DNA of 64,000 bases. Origin: Kiritimatiellia bacterium. GTDB taxonomy: Bacteria; Verrucomicrobiota; Kiritimatiellia; UBA8416; YA12-FULL-48-11. Below are positions 46,364 to 54,906 of the stretch, one piece after another (the stretch's first letter is position 1; every line of letters begins with the position of its first letter). The notes under the pieces were generated by a model. That model saw only the letters and a list, made by a program, of their open reading frames with translations, searched no databases and was not told the DNA's origin. The stretch lies in assembly GCA_028716365.1 (NCBI GenBank), contig JAQUPZ010000008.1:186001-250000 (forward strand), read 5' to 3'. The translations under genes were made by a program, and so were the position numbers.

Positions 46364-46380
46364 TCGGGGAAACCCTTATT
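46364..46380 (-). promoter_or_regulatory. 17-bp dyad, site 2
   Basis: On the minus strand the site reads ATAAGGGTTTCCCCGAT, the same as site 1. It lies 97 bases before the start of the 165-residue membrane protein gene that heads the DHOD-like/SOD/ferritin-like run. Confidence 0.5.
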
Positions 46381-46574
46381 ACTCTCCGCTGAAATCCTGA
46401 GTGATTTTCGGCATATATCGCATTACAGCTCACGCTTGGCCAAGGCAAGTAATGCAATGAACAGAATTATCGCTCCTGCATATGCTCATGCCATGTAGTG
46501 TATCAGCCGACAAATGAATCTTCCTGCACGAATGCCTGGAAGAATTCGGAACATCAGAGAAATCGAAGTGCCAA

Positions 46575-46591
46575 TTCAGGGATCTCCCGAT
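46575..46591 (+). promoter_or_regulatory. 17-bp dyad, site 3
   Basis: TTCAGGGATCTCCCGAT, with TTCAGG and CCCGAT arms separated by five bases. It lies 70 bases before the start of the 76-residue protein gene, a plausible activator position. Confidence 0.45.
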
Positions 46592-46661
46592 TACTCAACT
46601 TTTGGAATTGAGCTACTTTATGTGGCAGTTGATCGGGCATCTTCGTCTCAGGAGGATATAT

Positions 46662-46892
46662 ATGAGTGAAAAAAGAATCACGACAGCAGGTAACTCCATA
46701 ATTATCGGTGAACTGCGGAAAGACATATTCTGCATTACCACCAGGGCAGGATTGGTACGCCAGGTAAGCATGCATACACCGGTTTCTCAAAGAGCCAGAT
46801 TCATGGATGAGTTATTCTGTGACAATTCCCCTTATCTGTCATTTTCGTTGAGCGATGAGTTCAATCCGCAGTTAACATCGTATGCGTCCTGA
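46662..46892 (+). CDS. 76-residue protein of unknown function
   Basis: The ATG at 46662 follows an AGGAGG ribosome site at ideal distance; the longer frame from 46602 lacks one. The protein begins MSEKRITTAGNSIIIGELRK, with two beta strands (SIIIGEL, IFCITTR), then RQVSMHTPVSQRARFMDELF and a serine-rich end. No signal or membrane segment is seen. I do not recognise the family. It opens the plus-strand set with ferredoxin, Hsp20 and superoxide reductase, and has dyad site 3 upstream. Confidence 0.6.
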   Translation: MSEKRITTAGNSIIIGELRKDIFCITTRAGLVRQVSMHTPVSQRARFMDELFCDNSPYLSFSLSDEFNPQLTSYAS

Positions 46893-46942
46893 ATAAGCGC
46901 ATGAGTAATGATCAATATATGGAACAAGGAGGTCGAACGAAG

Positions 46943-47011
46943 GTGAGGTTTTTCGCGATGGTTAATAAGGTTTACCCTGATTGCAGGTTCTGTGCTTTGC
47001 AGTCAGGATAA
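46943..47011 (+). CDS. Possible 22-residue microprotein
   Basis: A GTG-started frame with an AAGGAGGT site about 9 bases before it. It encodes 22 residues with VYPDCRFCALQSG at the end, including a CxxC-like pair. It lies between the 76-residue gene and the ferredoxin gene. The ribosome site is the main support; the frame could be chance. Confidence 0.25.
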   Translation: MRFFAMVNKVYPDCRFCALQSG

Positions 47012-47119
47012 CAGCAAATGCAAACAACAGGTCTTAAACTCCTGTGGTTCGCAAAATAACGTGGTTGAAAGAAACATAAACAGCCTGCACAAAAAGTCAG
47101 GCCAGAGGAGAATATCGAA

Positions 47120-47308
47120 ATGAAAGCAAAAGTCGACAAAGAAACTTGTACGGGTTGCGGGTTGTGCGTGGATGCATGCCCGGATGTGTTTGAACTTGAT
47201 GGAGGGCTGGCAATCGTAAAAGTCAACCCGGTCCCGTCAGCAAGCAAGGAAAGTTGTCGGGATGCGGCCAACAGCTGCCCCGTAAATGCTATCTCGATTG
47301 ACGAGTAG
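47120..47308 (+). CDS. Small ferredoxin, single [4Fe-4S]
   Basis: A 62-residue ferredoxin. Cysteines C10, C13 and C16 in CTGCGLCVDACP and the distal cysteine in NSCPVNAI would bind one [4Fe-4S] cluster; the two additional cysteines match the disulphide seen in Thermotoga/Desulfovibrio-type ferredoxins. It is cytoplasmic and acidic. An AGGAG site lies 9 bases upstream. It probably supplies electrons to redox partners of this region, such as the superoxide reductase or DHOD-like protein; the partner is inferred only from position. Confidence 0.93.
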   Translation: MKAKVDKETCTGCGLCVDACPDVFELDGGLAIVKVNPVPSASKESCRDAANSCPVNAISIDE

Positions 47309-47389
47309 GAAAGGAGGCTGTGATCGGGGAAGAAATGTAAATACGGATATTTAAAAACGTCGGGAAATAATAAACAAAGGAGAAACAAA

Positions 47390-47845
47390 ATGTCTGCACT
47401 GCCAATAGTTCGAAGAACGCCGAAAAATTTGTCGCGCCTTGTAGAGGATATAGACCGATTAGCTGACTTGGATGCCTGGTACGGATTTCCGCCAAGTCTG
47501 ACAATTCATGAGATGCTCTGGCATCCCACCATGGATATGTACAATCGTAGAGATAACATTGTCGTTGAACTGGAAATACCGGGTATCAAAGAAGAGGATA
47601 TTGATATATCAATCGAACAGGATCATCTGATTGTCAAGGGAAGCCGCAAGCAATCAAGCGAACACAAGGAAGGCGATCAATTTTACACGGAACGTTCATA
47701 CGGTGAGTTTCATCGGGTAATTCATCTTCCAACGAGTGTGGATGAGGACAAGGTCACGGCAAACCTTAAGGAAGGGCTGTTGACTGTAACAATGCCAAAA
47801 AAGAAAAAAGAGACAGGTAAGAAAGTCAAACTGGAGAGCAAGTAG
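47390..47845 (+). CDS. Hsp20/alpha-crystallin small heat shock protein
   Basis: A 151-residue protein with the alpha-crystallin domain at about 50-140: MYNRRDNIVVELEIPGIKEEDIDIS, VKGSRKQ, FYTERSYGEFHRVIHLPTSVD and the end LKEGLLTVTMPK. (Each quoted part is a piece of one continuous beta-sandwich.) It holds unfolding proteins in a refoldable state. AAAGGAG precedes the ATG. In the mycobacterial DosR regulon the equivalent HspX is a marker of hypoxic dormancy. Here it lies 81 bases after ferredoxin and 19 before the superoxide reductase. Confidence 0.95.
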   Translation: MSALPIVRRTPKNLSRLVEDIDRLADLDAWYGFPPSLTIHEMLWHPTMDMYNRRDNIVVELEIPGIKEEDIDISIEQDHLIVKGSRKQSSEHKEGDQFYTERSYGEFHRVIHLPTSVDEDKVTANLKEGLLTVTMPKKKKETGKKVKLESK

Positions 47846-47864
47846 TCAGCACAAGGAGAGCAAC

Positions 47865-48260
47865 ATGACACAACTTAGCGAAAGCATACAAAACGCCGAT
47901 TGGAAAACGGAAAAACACGTGCCCGTTATTGAATGTCCCGATAGTGTAAACGCCAATCAGTTCTTTGAGGTCGCGGTGACGGTCGGGAAGACTGTGAGTC
48001 ATCCCAACACGACTGAACATCATATACGATGGATAAAACTTCTTTTCATTGCTGAAGGAGAGAAGACCGTCTATGAGATGGGGAACATCGATTTTGCGGC
48101 GCATGGTGAATCCGCTAAGGGTGCCAACCAAGGCCCTGCGTACGCGAATCCCGCTGCAAAGATATTTATCAAGATATCCAAGTCAGGTACATTGCAGGCA
48201 TTGTCATTCTGCAACATTCATGGCCTGTGGGAATCATCTAAAGTCATCAAGGTGACTTGA
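47865..48260 (+). CDS. Class II superoxide reductase (neelaredoxin-like)
   Basis: A 131-residue SORL-domain protein. It matches class II superoxide reductase: WKTEKHVPVIECPD (Glu and first His), VSHPNTTEHHIRWIKL (two to three His) and LSFCNIHGLWESS (Cys and His), the Fe(His)4Cys site. There is no desulforedoxin domain. It reduces superoxide to peroxide without making oxygen, the usual choice of anaerobes, and needs an electron donor such as rubredoxin or ferredoxin. AAGGAGAG precedes the start. Confidence 0.93.
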   Translation: MTQLSESIQNADWKTEKHVPVIECPDSVNANQFFEVAVTVGKTVSHPNTTEHHIRWIKLLFIAEGEKTVYEMGNIDFAAHGESAKGANQGPAYANPAAKIFIKISKSGTLQALSFCNIHGLWESSKVIKVT

Positions 48261-48375
48261 TGAGACTTGCGGTTGATTTGTTGACCCCCGTGGATCACAT
48301 TGTTATTGAATGCGAGGCTCTTTATCGTGACAAGTCATCAACGATGATTTCGCAACCCGTTTTGGGAAATCCATT

Positions 48376-49617
48376 ATGTCTGACCAGCAAAGTTTAAATC
48401 GAAAGACACAGACAATAAATCTGATGGATGTGGAATGGCCTCAAATGCCTGTTCCGCGCCTTGTGCATACAGTGCACGTTCCTCATCCCGTCTCAGATTC
48501 CGCCATGACAATGGAGCAACTGAAACGAAACTACGAATCTATTCTCAAAAAGAGGAAAATTTTCTTTCCCGTGACATATCATATCTTGCGCGAAATAGGA
48601 TCCGGAAGGCAGGGAACGGTTCTATACGCGATAAGGTACGGCGCCAGAGATTGCATAACGGAACATGCGATAAAGCTTTTCGATCCAAGAATCTATCGCA
48701 ATGTCGAGGAATACTGGACAGACATGGGACGAATTGCACATCAGATCAGCCAGTTTCATCATTTGCAGAGCCCTAACCTGGTGTCGACCGACAATTATGA
48801 GGAGACGGATGGAATTGGTTACATCCAGATGGAGGTGATAGACGGACTTGATCTTAGACAGCTGATGACAATGGAAAATCTTGAAGCCGCCAGGAAAAGA
48901 AGTACATCCAAAGAATGGGAGAGATTCTCAACAACGATATTTCACTTTGAGGGAGGAAGAATCTGTTTGCAACCAGGCGTTGCCGTCCATATCCTGCGGG
49001 CTGTCCTGCGCGGACTGGAACGAGTGCACGCTTTGAATTTCCTTCATTCCGACATCAAGCCCACCAATATAATGATAGACAAACTAGGCGACGTGAAGCT
49101 GGTTGATTTTGGACGAGCCGTCACCATTGGCGAAAAAGTTACGTTCCTTCTCGGGTCGCCCATATATATGGCTCCGGAAATACACCGTCGTGAGCCTGGT
49201 ACTGCTCAATCGGACTATTACAGTCTGGGGCTTGTAGCTATAGAAATACTAAGTGGCCGGCGAATCATCGAGAAAGAAACTTTTACTGAAGATGAATTGT
49301 TACGAATCAAGATAGATCTGCCGAATCGCCTGTCAGAAATACTTCCTCCATATGTTCAGGCAAACCGTACACTCATGTTCATATTACAAAAATTTCTGTC
49401 ACCTGATCCTGCAATACGCTATTCCAGTGCAAGAGAGGCAGAAGCCGGTGAAGAAGGATTGAAAGTGATCTCTAAACAGCTTGTACAAGCCAATCTTGAC
49501 GCCGAATATAACAGAGATCTTTCCGACTTTGTGTTGAAATTCGTTGATATCCATGAACAAAAGACAGACGCCTGCATGCCGACAGTTCCGACTTCAGTTC
49601 TTTCACGTGTAGGATGA
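48376..49617 (+). CDS. Eukaryotic-like Ser/Thr protein kinase
   Basis: A 413-residue cytoplasmic kinase. Subdomain motifs: glycine loop EIGSGRQGTVLYAIRYG, ATP-binding lysine in EHAIKLFDPR, catalytic loop FLHSDIKPTNIMID (HSD in place of HRD, with the Asp kept), DFG as VKLVDFGRAV and APE as IYMAPEIHR, then SDYYSLGLVAIEILSG. There is no membrane helix or sensor domain. It may relay stress signals to the neighbours. It follows the superoxide reductase gene by 115 bases, so its promoter may be separate. Confidence 0.93.
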   Translation: MSDQQSLNRKTQTINLMDVEWPQMPVPRLVHTVHVPHPVSDSAMTMEQLKRNYESILKKRKIFFPVTYHILREIGSGRQGTVLYAIRYGARDCITEHAIKLFDPRIYRNVEEYWTDMGRIAHQISQFHHLQSPNLVSTDNYEETDGIGYIQMEVIDGLDLRQLMTMENLEAARKRSTSKEWERFSTTIFHFEGGRICLQPGVAVHILRAVLRGLERVHALNFLHSDIKPTNIMIDKLGDVKLVDFGRAVTIGEKVTFLLGSPIYMAPEIHRREPGTAQSDYYSLGLVAIEILSGRRIIEKETFTEDELLRIKIDLPNRLSEILPPYVQANRTLMFILQKFLSPDPAIRYSSAREAEAGEEGLKVISKQLVQANLDAEYNRDLSDFVLKFVDIHEQKTDACMPTVPTSVLSRVG

Positions 49618-49966
49618 ATGACCGCCATGTTCATTCCACGTCCCGATATTACCGCGGCTAGGGTATTTGGTGGATCAATATCAGGGTTTTCCTGATCCCC
49701 CCCGCGGCCTTTCTTAACTTACTTTTCTTCAGGTAGTAATTCTGTGTGGGAATGAACGTCTGCAGCGCCAATATTGCATATGGGAAGTGGATCTGCTATA
49801 TTTTCGGTATCTTACGACTAGCTATCGTGTTTAGGACGGCTTTTCCTTGTGCAGGTCACGTCAAAGTCATTGGGTGTTTATGACTCTCAATGCGTGAAGA
49901 TGTGTAGACAAAAAAGTGAATGGTGCCGCAATTCACTGCTCGCTGCATAAGCTGAATGGGTAACAC
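49618..49966. other. Intergenic region before the sensor kinase, with dyad site 4
   Basis: About 350 bases with no supported gene. It contains CCGCGG repeats around 49652 and 49701 and the perfect dyad at 49680-49696. The rest is AT-rich and shows no clear promoter, but the sensor kinase promoter should be here. Confidence 0.5.
49680..49696. promoter_or_regulatory. 17-bp dyad, site 4 (perfect)
   Basis: ATCAGG-GTTTT-CCTGAT, a perfect six-base inverted repeat with a five-base spacer. It lies 271 bases before the sensor kinase start and just after the Ser/Thr kinase gene. It could also be read as a small terminator hairpin, though there is no T run right after it. Confidence 0.45.
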
Positions 49967-52900
49967 ATGCGCACTGATAAACAGCGAAAGAAAGGTCCGG
50001 GAAAACAGGCTGATGACTCCGCGCGCGCTGAGAAGACGCTCAAGTATAATGCCAGGCGTGACAAACTGTTATCGGACACAGCGTCGCAATTACTGGTCAC
50101 CGATAATCCGCAGGGCCTTGTCGAATCACTCTGTCGCAAAGTAATGAATTTCCTTGATTGTGATGTCTTCTTCAACTTTCTCGTGAATGAACAGGCTGGA
50201 AAACTGCGACTCAATGCCTGCGCGGGCATTCCCGATGACAAAGCGCGCAAGATTGAATGGCTGGATTATGGAGTCGCGGTGTGCGGGTGTGTGGCCAGGG
50301 ACGGCAAACGTATCGTGGCTGAGAATATCGTCTCAACGCCCAATCCCCGAACCGACCTGGTTCGTTCATACGGCATCCAGGCGTATTGCTGTCATCCTTT
50401 GATGACGAAAGGGAAGGTGATCGGAACACTCTCTTTCGGCACACGTTCACGGCCGCGTTTCAGTGATGATGACATATCCATGATGAAATCCGTAACTAAC
50501 TTGGTGGCCACGGCCATGACACGGGTGAAAAACGAGCAAGCCCTGCAGGAAAGCGAATTCCGTTATCGCACCGTTGCCGACAACACGTACGACTTTGAAT
50601 TTTGGATCAACCCGGAGGGTCGTTTCCTATATGCTTCCCCTTCCAGCAAGCGGATCTACGGTCATGATCCGGCCGAATTCTTGGCCAATCCCGCATTGCG
50701 ACGCAACACCGTCCATCCAGACGATCTGGTAACATTCGATCGGCATGTTGTCGATGAGAAAACCAGGCGGATCCCAGGTAAAACGGAATATCGTATTATA
50801 TGTCCGGACGGTACACATCGTTGGATAGCTCACGCCTGCCTGCCGTTGTTCGATGAACAGGGCCAATATATGGGTATTCGTGGTAGTAACCGCGACATCA
50901 CCGACCTCAAGCAAGTCGAAGAGACTTTGCGAAAACTCAACTTGGAGTTGGAACAACACGTGACCGAGCAGACGTCAGAAATCCGCCGGAAGAGCGCTTA
51001 CAACCGAAGTCTGATAGAAGCCAGCATTGATCCCTTGGTGACCATTGGCACAGACGGTAAGATCACAGACGTGAATGTCGCCACCGAAACCGCGACAGGT
51101 TACCGGAGGGAGGAACTCATTGGAACCGATTTCTCAACCTATTTTACCGATCCCGGCAAGGCCCGGGCCGGATATGAGCAGGTCTTTCGCGAAGGTCTCG
51201 TACGCGATTATGCCCTGGAGATACGTGGTCGCGATGGGCACCTGACGCCGGTGCTGTATAACGCCACCGTGTACCGGGACGAAGACGGAAACGTTACTGG
51301 GGTTTTTGCGGCTGCCCGCGATATTACCGAGAGAAAGCGGGCCGAGGCTGTCGCCAAGGCCGAACGACAGCGGCTCTACGACGTACTGGTTACGCTGCCG
51401 GTTTACGTGGTATTGATGTCGAAGGATTACCACGTTCCATTCGCCAACAAGTTTTTCCGCGAACGGTTTGGCGAGTCTTACGGCCGGTGTTGCTTCGATT
51501 ATCTATTCAAGCGCACTGAACCATGCGAGAACTGCGAAAGCTACAAGATCCTGAAGACCAACGCTCCACATCACTGGGAGTGGATCGGCCCGGACGGCCG
51601 CAACTATGACATTTACGATTATCCCTTTGTCGACTCTGACGGTTCGCCCATGATCATGGAAATGGGCATCGACATCACCGAAAGAAAGCAAGCAGAGGCG
51701 GCGGTACGAGCGGCGAGTGCTTACAACCGAAGTCTGATAGAAGCCAGCATTGATCCCTTGGTGACCATTGGCACAGATGGTAAGATCACAGACGTGAATA
51801 CCGCCACGGAGACCGCGACAGGGTGCCGGCGCGGGGAACTCATTGGGACTGATTTCTCAACCTATTTTACCGATCCAGACAAGGCCCGTGTCGGATATGA
51901 ACAGGTCTTTCGCGAAGGTCTTGTGCGCGATTACGCTCTGGAAATTCGCCATAAAGATGGACACACCATTCCAGTACTGTATAACGCTTCGGTGTATCGA
52001 GACGAAGCCGGAAATATAACTGGTGTCTTTGCTGCTGCCCGCGACATTACCGAAGTCAAGAAGGCAGAAAGACATGGCCAGATAGTGACGACACTCCTGA
52101 AATTGTTTGCAAAGAAGACAACCCGAAAGGAATATCTGGATGCCGTTATGCGGGTTATCCACCAATGGAGCAGATGCCGGTGTGTGGGCATAAGGATCAG
52201 GAACAACAATGGGGATGTTCCCTATGAATCATATATTGGTTTCTCCGATGAGTTTATGAAATCTGAGAATGCTTTAATTATTGGGCGGGATCAATGCATA
52301 TGCACACGGGTCATTGCCGGATGTCCCGACCCGCAGGACCAGCCTTGTATGACCAGCGAAGGATCGTTCCGGTGCGAGAACACGTTCAAGTTCCTAGAGA
52401 CCTTGTCCGAGAAGGAGAAAAAACGGTTTAGAGGAGTTTGTATCAAAACCGGGTTCGCGTCCCTGTCCATAGTCCCCATTCGATATCGTGACACTACCTT
52501 GGGCGCTGTGCATTTTGCCGACGAAAAGGAGCAGGTGATCTCCGAAGAAATGATTACTTTCGCAGAAACCAATCTCTCTCCGATAATTGGAGAGGCCATA
52601 CACCGTTTTAATGTTGAACAATCACTGCGGCAGGCAAGCATCTATAATAGAAGTCTGATCGAAGCGAGTCCCGATCCCCTGGTTACCATTAATGAGCAGG
52701 GTAAGATTACTGATGTTAACACTGCAACAGAGAAGATCACTGGTTGTTCAAGAAGTGAACTTATCGGCACCGACTTCTCGGATTACTTCACTGATCCTGC
52801 CCTCGCGCGCGTAGGTTATCAACAAGTTTTCAAGGATGGTTTGGTACGGGATTACGCATTGGATGTCCGGAATCGGAATGGACATGTTACCCCGGTGTTG

Positions 52901-53689
52901 TACAACGCATCGATCTATCGCGATGAAGCAGGCCGTGTCGTCGGAGTCTTTGCCGCGGCACGTGATATTACCGAGCGAAAAAAAGCGCAAGAGGCTATTG
53001 ATGTCTACCAGGCGGAATTGAGATCTCTTTCTTCTAGATTGACATTGGCCGAGGAACGCGCCCGCCGTCAACTGGCGATGGCCTTACACGATACTGTCGG
53101 GCAAACTCTTGCTTTAACCAAGATCAAGCTCGGGTCACTGGGGCAACTGGTGACAGCGAAAGAACCGAAAGAGGCGCTGGCAGAAATTAGAGAGATGTTC
53201 GACGAAGCAGTACGTCAGATTAGAACAATGAGTTTCGAGTTAAGTCCGCCGATTCTTTATGAGCTTGGACTTGGTGCAGCTATTGAATGGCTGGGTGAAG
53301 AATTTGAGAAACGGCAGGGCCTTCAGATTCACTACCATGGGCCTCAGGAGGAATGCAGTATTGCCGAGCCGATAAGCATCTTGTTCTTCCAGTCTGCACG
53401 TGAACTGCTTACCAATATTACTAAACATGCCGCAGCTACCGAGGTGCGCATATCGCTTAAGGCTGACAACGGTCAGGTTTTCATGAAAATCGTTGATAAC
53501 GGCAAGGGAATGGAGGGGAATGAACCTTGGAATACCATTCGCGGAAAGAACAGCCTCGGTTTATTCAGTATACATGAACGAATGAAACATATTGGCGGTA
53601 CGTTTGAGATTCAGTCCAGCCCGGGACGCGGCACAACAGCGATATTGATAGGTCCCATGCAGGAATCGGCGGCGCTGGAGCTGGGATAA
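49967..53689 (+). CDS. GAF/multi-PAS sensor histidine kinase, NarL-type (HisKA_3)
   Basis: A 1240-residue cytoplasmic kinase without membrane helices. In order: GAF (about 55-190), PAS (205-320), PAS (345-460), PAS (470-580), PAS (590-705), second GAF (715-875), PAS (885-1000), HisKA_3 (from about 1010, with RRQLAMALHDTVGQTLALTK) and HATPase (DNGKGMEGN, GLFSIHERMKHIGG). Three of the PAS domains share YNRSLIEAS and PLVTI, and two are nearly identical at DNA level. The GAF-HisKA_3 design resembles DosS/DosT. The NarL-type regulator follows after 31 bases and is the obvious partner. The ligand is unknown. Confidence 0.92.
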   Translation: MRTDKQRKKGPGKQADDSARAEKTLKYNARRDKLLSDTASQLLVTDNPQGLVESLCRKVMNFLDCDVFFNFLVNEQAGKLRLNACAGIPDDKARKIEWLDYGVAVCGCVARDGKRIVAENIVSTPNPRTDLVRSYGIQAYCCHPLMTKGKVIGTLSFGTRSRPRFSDDDISMMKSVTNLVATAMTRVKNEQALQESEFRYRTVADNTYDFEFWINPEGRFLYASPSSKRIYGHDPAEFLANPALRRNTVHPDDLVTFDRHVVDEKTRRIPGKTEYRIICPDGTHRWIAHACLPLFDEQGQYMGIRGSNRDITDLKQVEETLRKLNLELEQHVTEQTSEIRRKSAYNRSLIEASIDPLVTIGTDGKITDVNVATETATGYRREELIGTDFSTYFTDPGKARAGYEQVFREGLVRDYALEIRGRDGHLTPVLYNATVYRDEDGNVTGVFAAARDITERKRAEAVAKAERQRLYDVLVTLPVYVVLMSKDYHVPFANKFFRERFGESYGRCCFDYLFKRTEPCENCESYKILKTNAPHHWEWIGPDGRNYDIYDYPFVDSDGSPMIMEMGIDITERKQAEAAVRAASAYNRSLIEASIDPLVTIGTDGKITDVNTATETATGCRRGELIGTDFSTYFTDPDKARVGYEQVFREGLVRDYALEIRHKDGHTIPVLYNASVYRDEAGNITGVFAAARDITEVKKAERHGQIVTTLLKLFAKKTTRKEYLDAVMRVIHQWSRCRCVGIRIRNNNGDVPYESYIGFSDEFMKSENALIIGRDQCICTRVIAGCPDPQDQPCMTSEGSFRCENTFKFLETLSEKEKKRFRGVCIKTGFASLSIVPIRYRDTTLGAVHFADEKEQVISEEMITFAETNLSPIIGEAIHRFNVEQSLRQASIYNRSLIEASPDPLVTINEQGKITDVNTATEKITGCSRSELIGTDFSDYFTDPALARVGYQQVFKDGLVRDYALDVRNRNGHVTPVLYNASIYRDEAGRVVGVFAAARDITERKKAQEAIDVYQAELRSLSSRLTLAEERARRQLAMALHDTVGQTLALTKIKLGSLGQLVTAKEPKEALAEIREMFDEAVRQIRTMSFELSPPILYELGLGAAIEWLGEEFEKRQGLQIHYHGPQEECSIAEPISILFFQSARELLTNITKHAAATEVRISLKADNGQVFMKIVDNGKGMEGNEPWNTIRGKNSLGLFSIHERMKHIGGTFEIQSSPGRGTTAILIGPMQESAALELG

Positions 53690-53720
53690 ATAATTGAAAT
53701 AAAGAAAAGGAGAGAATGAC

Positions 53721-54374
53721 ATGGCAATTAGAATCATGCTTGCGGATGATCATAAAATGATACGTGATGGTTTGCGGGCCCTGATCGAAAAACATCACAA
53801 CATGGAAGTGATTGGCGAAGCTGCCGATGGACAGGCCGCTGTACAGACCGCAAGGAAACTGTCTCCTGACGTCATTGTCATTGATATAGGAATGCCGGAA
53901 TTGAACGGTATTGAGGCAACCAGACAGATAACAGCGCTCAAGTGCAAACCGAAAGTCATCGGTCTTTCCATGCATGCGGACCGGCGCTACGTGTCCCAGA
54001 TGCTAAAGGCCGGCGCATCGGGTTATATACTTAAGGACAGCGCTTTTGAGGAACTCGTCCAAGCTATTGAAACTGTTGCAAAGGGGCGAACCTATTTGAG
54101 TCCCCAAATTGCCGGCACTGTTGTTACCGAATTCAAACGAACGGCCAAGGATGACGACGGGTCTGTGTTTTCGGTCCTGACCGAGAGAGAACGAGAAGTG
54201 CTTCAACAGATTTCGGAAGGTGTTTCAACCAAGGAGATCGCATCCTCTCTCGGCATAAGCGTAAAAACTATTGAAACCCATCGCCGGCAAATCATGGAGA
54301 AGCTTAATCTCCACAGTGTCGCCGAACTCACAAAATACGCAGTGAAGGAAGGTTTGACCGAGTTGGATAAATAG
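53721..54374 (+). CDS. NarL/FixJ family response regulator
   Basis: A 217-residue regulator: receiver domain with LADDHKMIRDGLRAL, phospho-acceptor Asp in VIVIDIGMPELNG and KAGASGYILKDS, then a LuxR-type helix-turn-helix (LTEREREVLQQISEGVSTK, ASSLGISVKTIETHRRQI). It is the likely partner of the sensor kinase immediately upstream and the best candidate to bind the 17-bp dyads in this region, since NarL-type regulators favour such inverted repeats. AAAAGGAGAG precedes the start. Confidence 0.95.
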   Translation: MAIRIMLADDHKMIRDGLRALIEKHHNMEVIGEAADGQAAVQTARKLSPDVIVIDIGMPELNGIEATRQITALKCKPKVIGLSMHADRRYVSQMLKAGASGYILKDSAFEELVQAIETVAKGRTYLSPQIAGTVVTEFKRTAKDDDGSVFSVLTEREREVLQQISEGVSTKEIASSLGISVKTIETHRRQIMEKLNLHSVAELTKYAVKEGLTELDK

Positions 54375-54442
54375 CTTCCACGCGGATATCAGATTCCATC
54401 ATTCCGCTGTTCTTTCAGCCTTCAGGAATTTCGAAGTCATCT

Positions 54443-54459
54443 ATCAGGTATTTCCCGAT
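54443..54459. promoter_or_regulatory. 17-bp dyad, site 5
   Basis: ATCAGG-TATTT-CCCGAT, 55 bases before the start of the single-domain response regulator. The wider sequence (TCAGG ... TTACCTGA) also forms an overlapping inverted repeat, so more than one dimer may bind. Confidence 0.5.
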
Positions 54460-54514
54460 TACCTGACCCACCGTATCTTCCTACACTGATGGCAAGTTTC
54501 AGAAGGGGGGTATC

Positions 54515-54904
54515 ATGGAGATTCTTGTGATTGATGACGACACAAGGTTACTTGAGGAAGTCAGACGCATCCTGACCAGTAACGGCCATTTAACGGATTG
54601 CGTTGACAATGCAGACGACGCTGTCACAATTCTTGGATCAAACCTCTACGATTTCGTACTCGTTGATTACCGGATGCCGAAACATGATGGGCTCTGGTTT
54701 ATGAGAAATGCGCCGCTTCCCCGACATACGAAGACCCTTCTTGTTACGTCGTATGTGGACAGGAACGTTATCAAGCAGATGTTCAATGCGGGTATATCGG
54801 GCTATGTAGTGAAACCGTTTGATGAAAACGAACTGCTCCGACATATGGAGTTTCATTCGAACAATCACAAAAACCTGCAGAATATTAATCCAAAGGAGGT
54901 CTAA
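54515..54904 (+). CDS. Single-domain response regulator
   Basis: A 129-residue receiver protein: LVIDDDTRLLEEVRRIL, phospho-acceptor Asp in FVLVDYRMPKHDG, the switch LLVTSYVDRN and lysine in GYVVKPFDENEL. There is no output domain. It is separated from the NarL regulator by 140 bases that include dyad site 5, so it may be a target of that regulator and feed back on it. AGAAGGGGGG lies before the ATG. Its stop codon overlaps the ribosome site of a broken ferredoxin frame. Confidence 0.92.
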   Translation: MEILVIDDDTRLLEEVRRILTSNGHLTDCVDNADDAVTILGSNLYDFVLVDYRMPKHDGLWFMRNAPLPRHTKTLLVTSYVDRNVIKQMFNAGISGYVVKPFDENELLRHMEFHSNNHKNLQNINPKEV

Positions 54905-54906
54905 CG

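Larger units (their letters stand above)
46268..46661. other. Divergent control region with two dyad sites
   Basis: About 390 bases between the 165-residue membrane protein (minus) and the 76-residue protein (plus). It holds dyad site 2 (46364-46380) toward the minus gene and site 3 (46575-46591) toward the plus gene. On the minus strand near 46430-46490 a frame reads AYAGAIILFIALLALAKREL but is preceded by a TGA and has no start codon, so no gene is called there. Confidence 0.5.

Noticed and set aside
46425..46495. Minus-strand hydrophobic frame AYAGAIILFIALLALAKREL as a second microprotein
   Set aside because: It is preceded by an in-frame TGA with no start codon or ribosome site in frame. 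It may be a remnant only.
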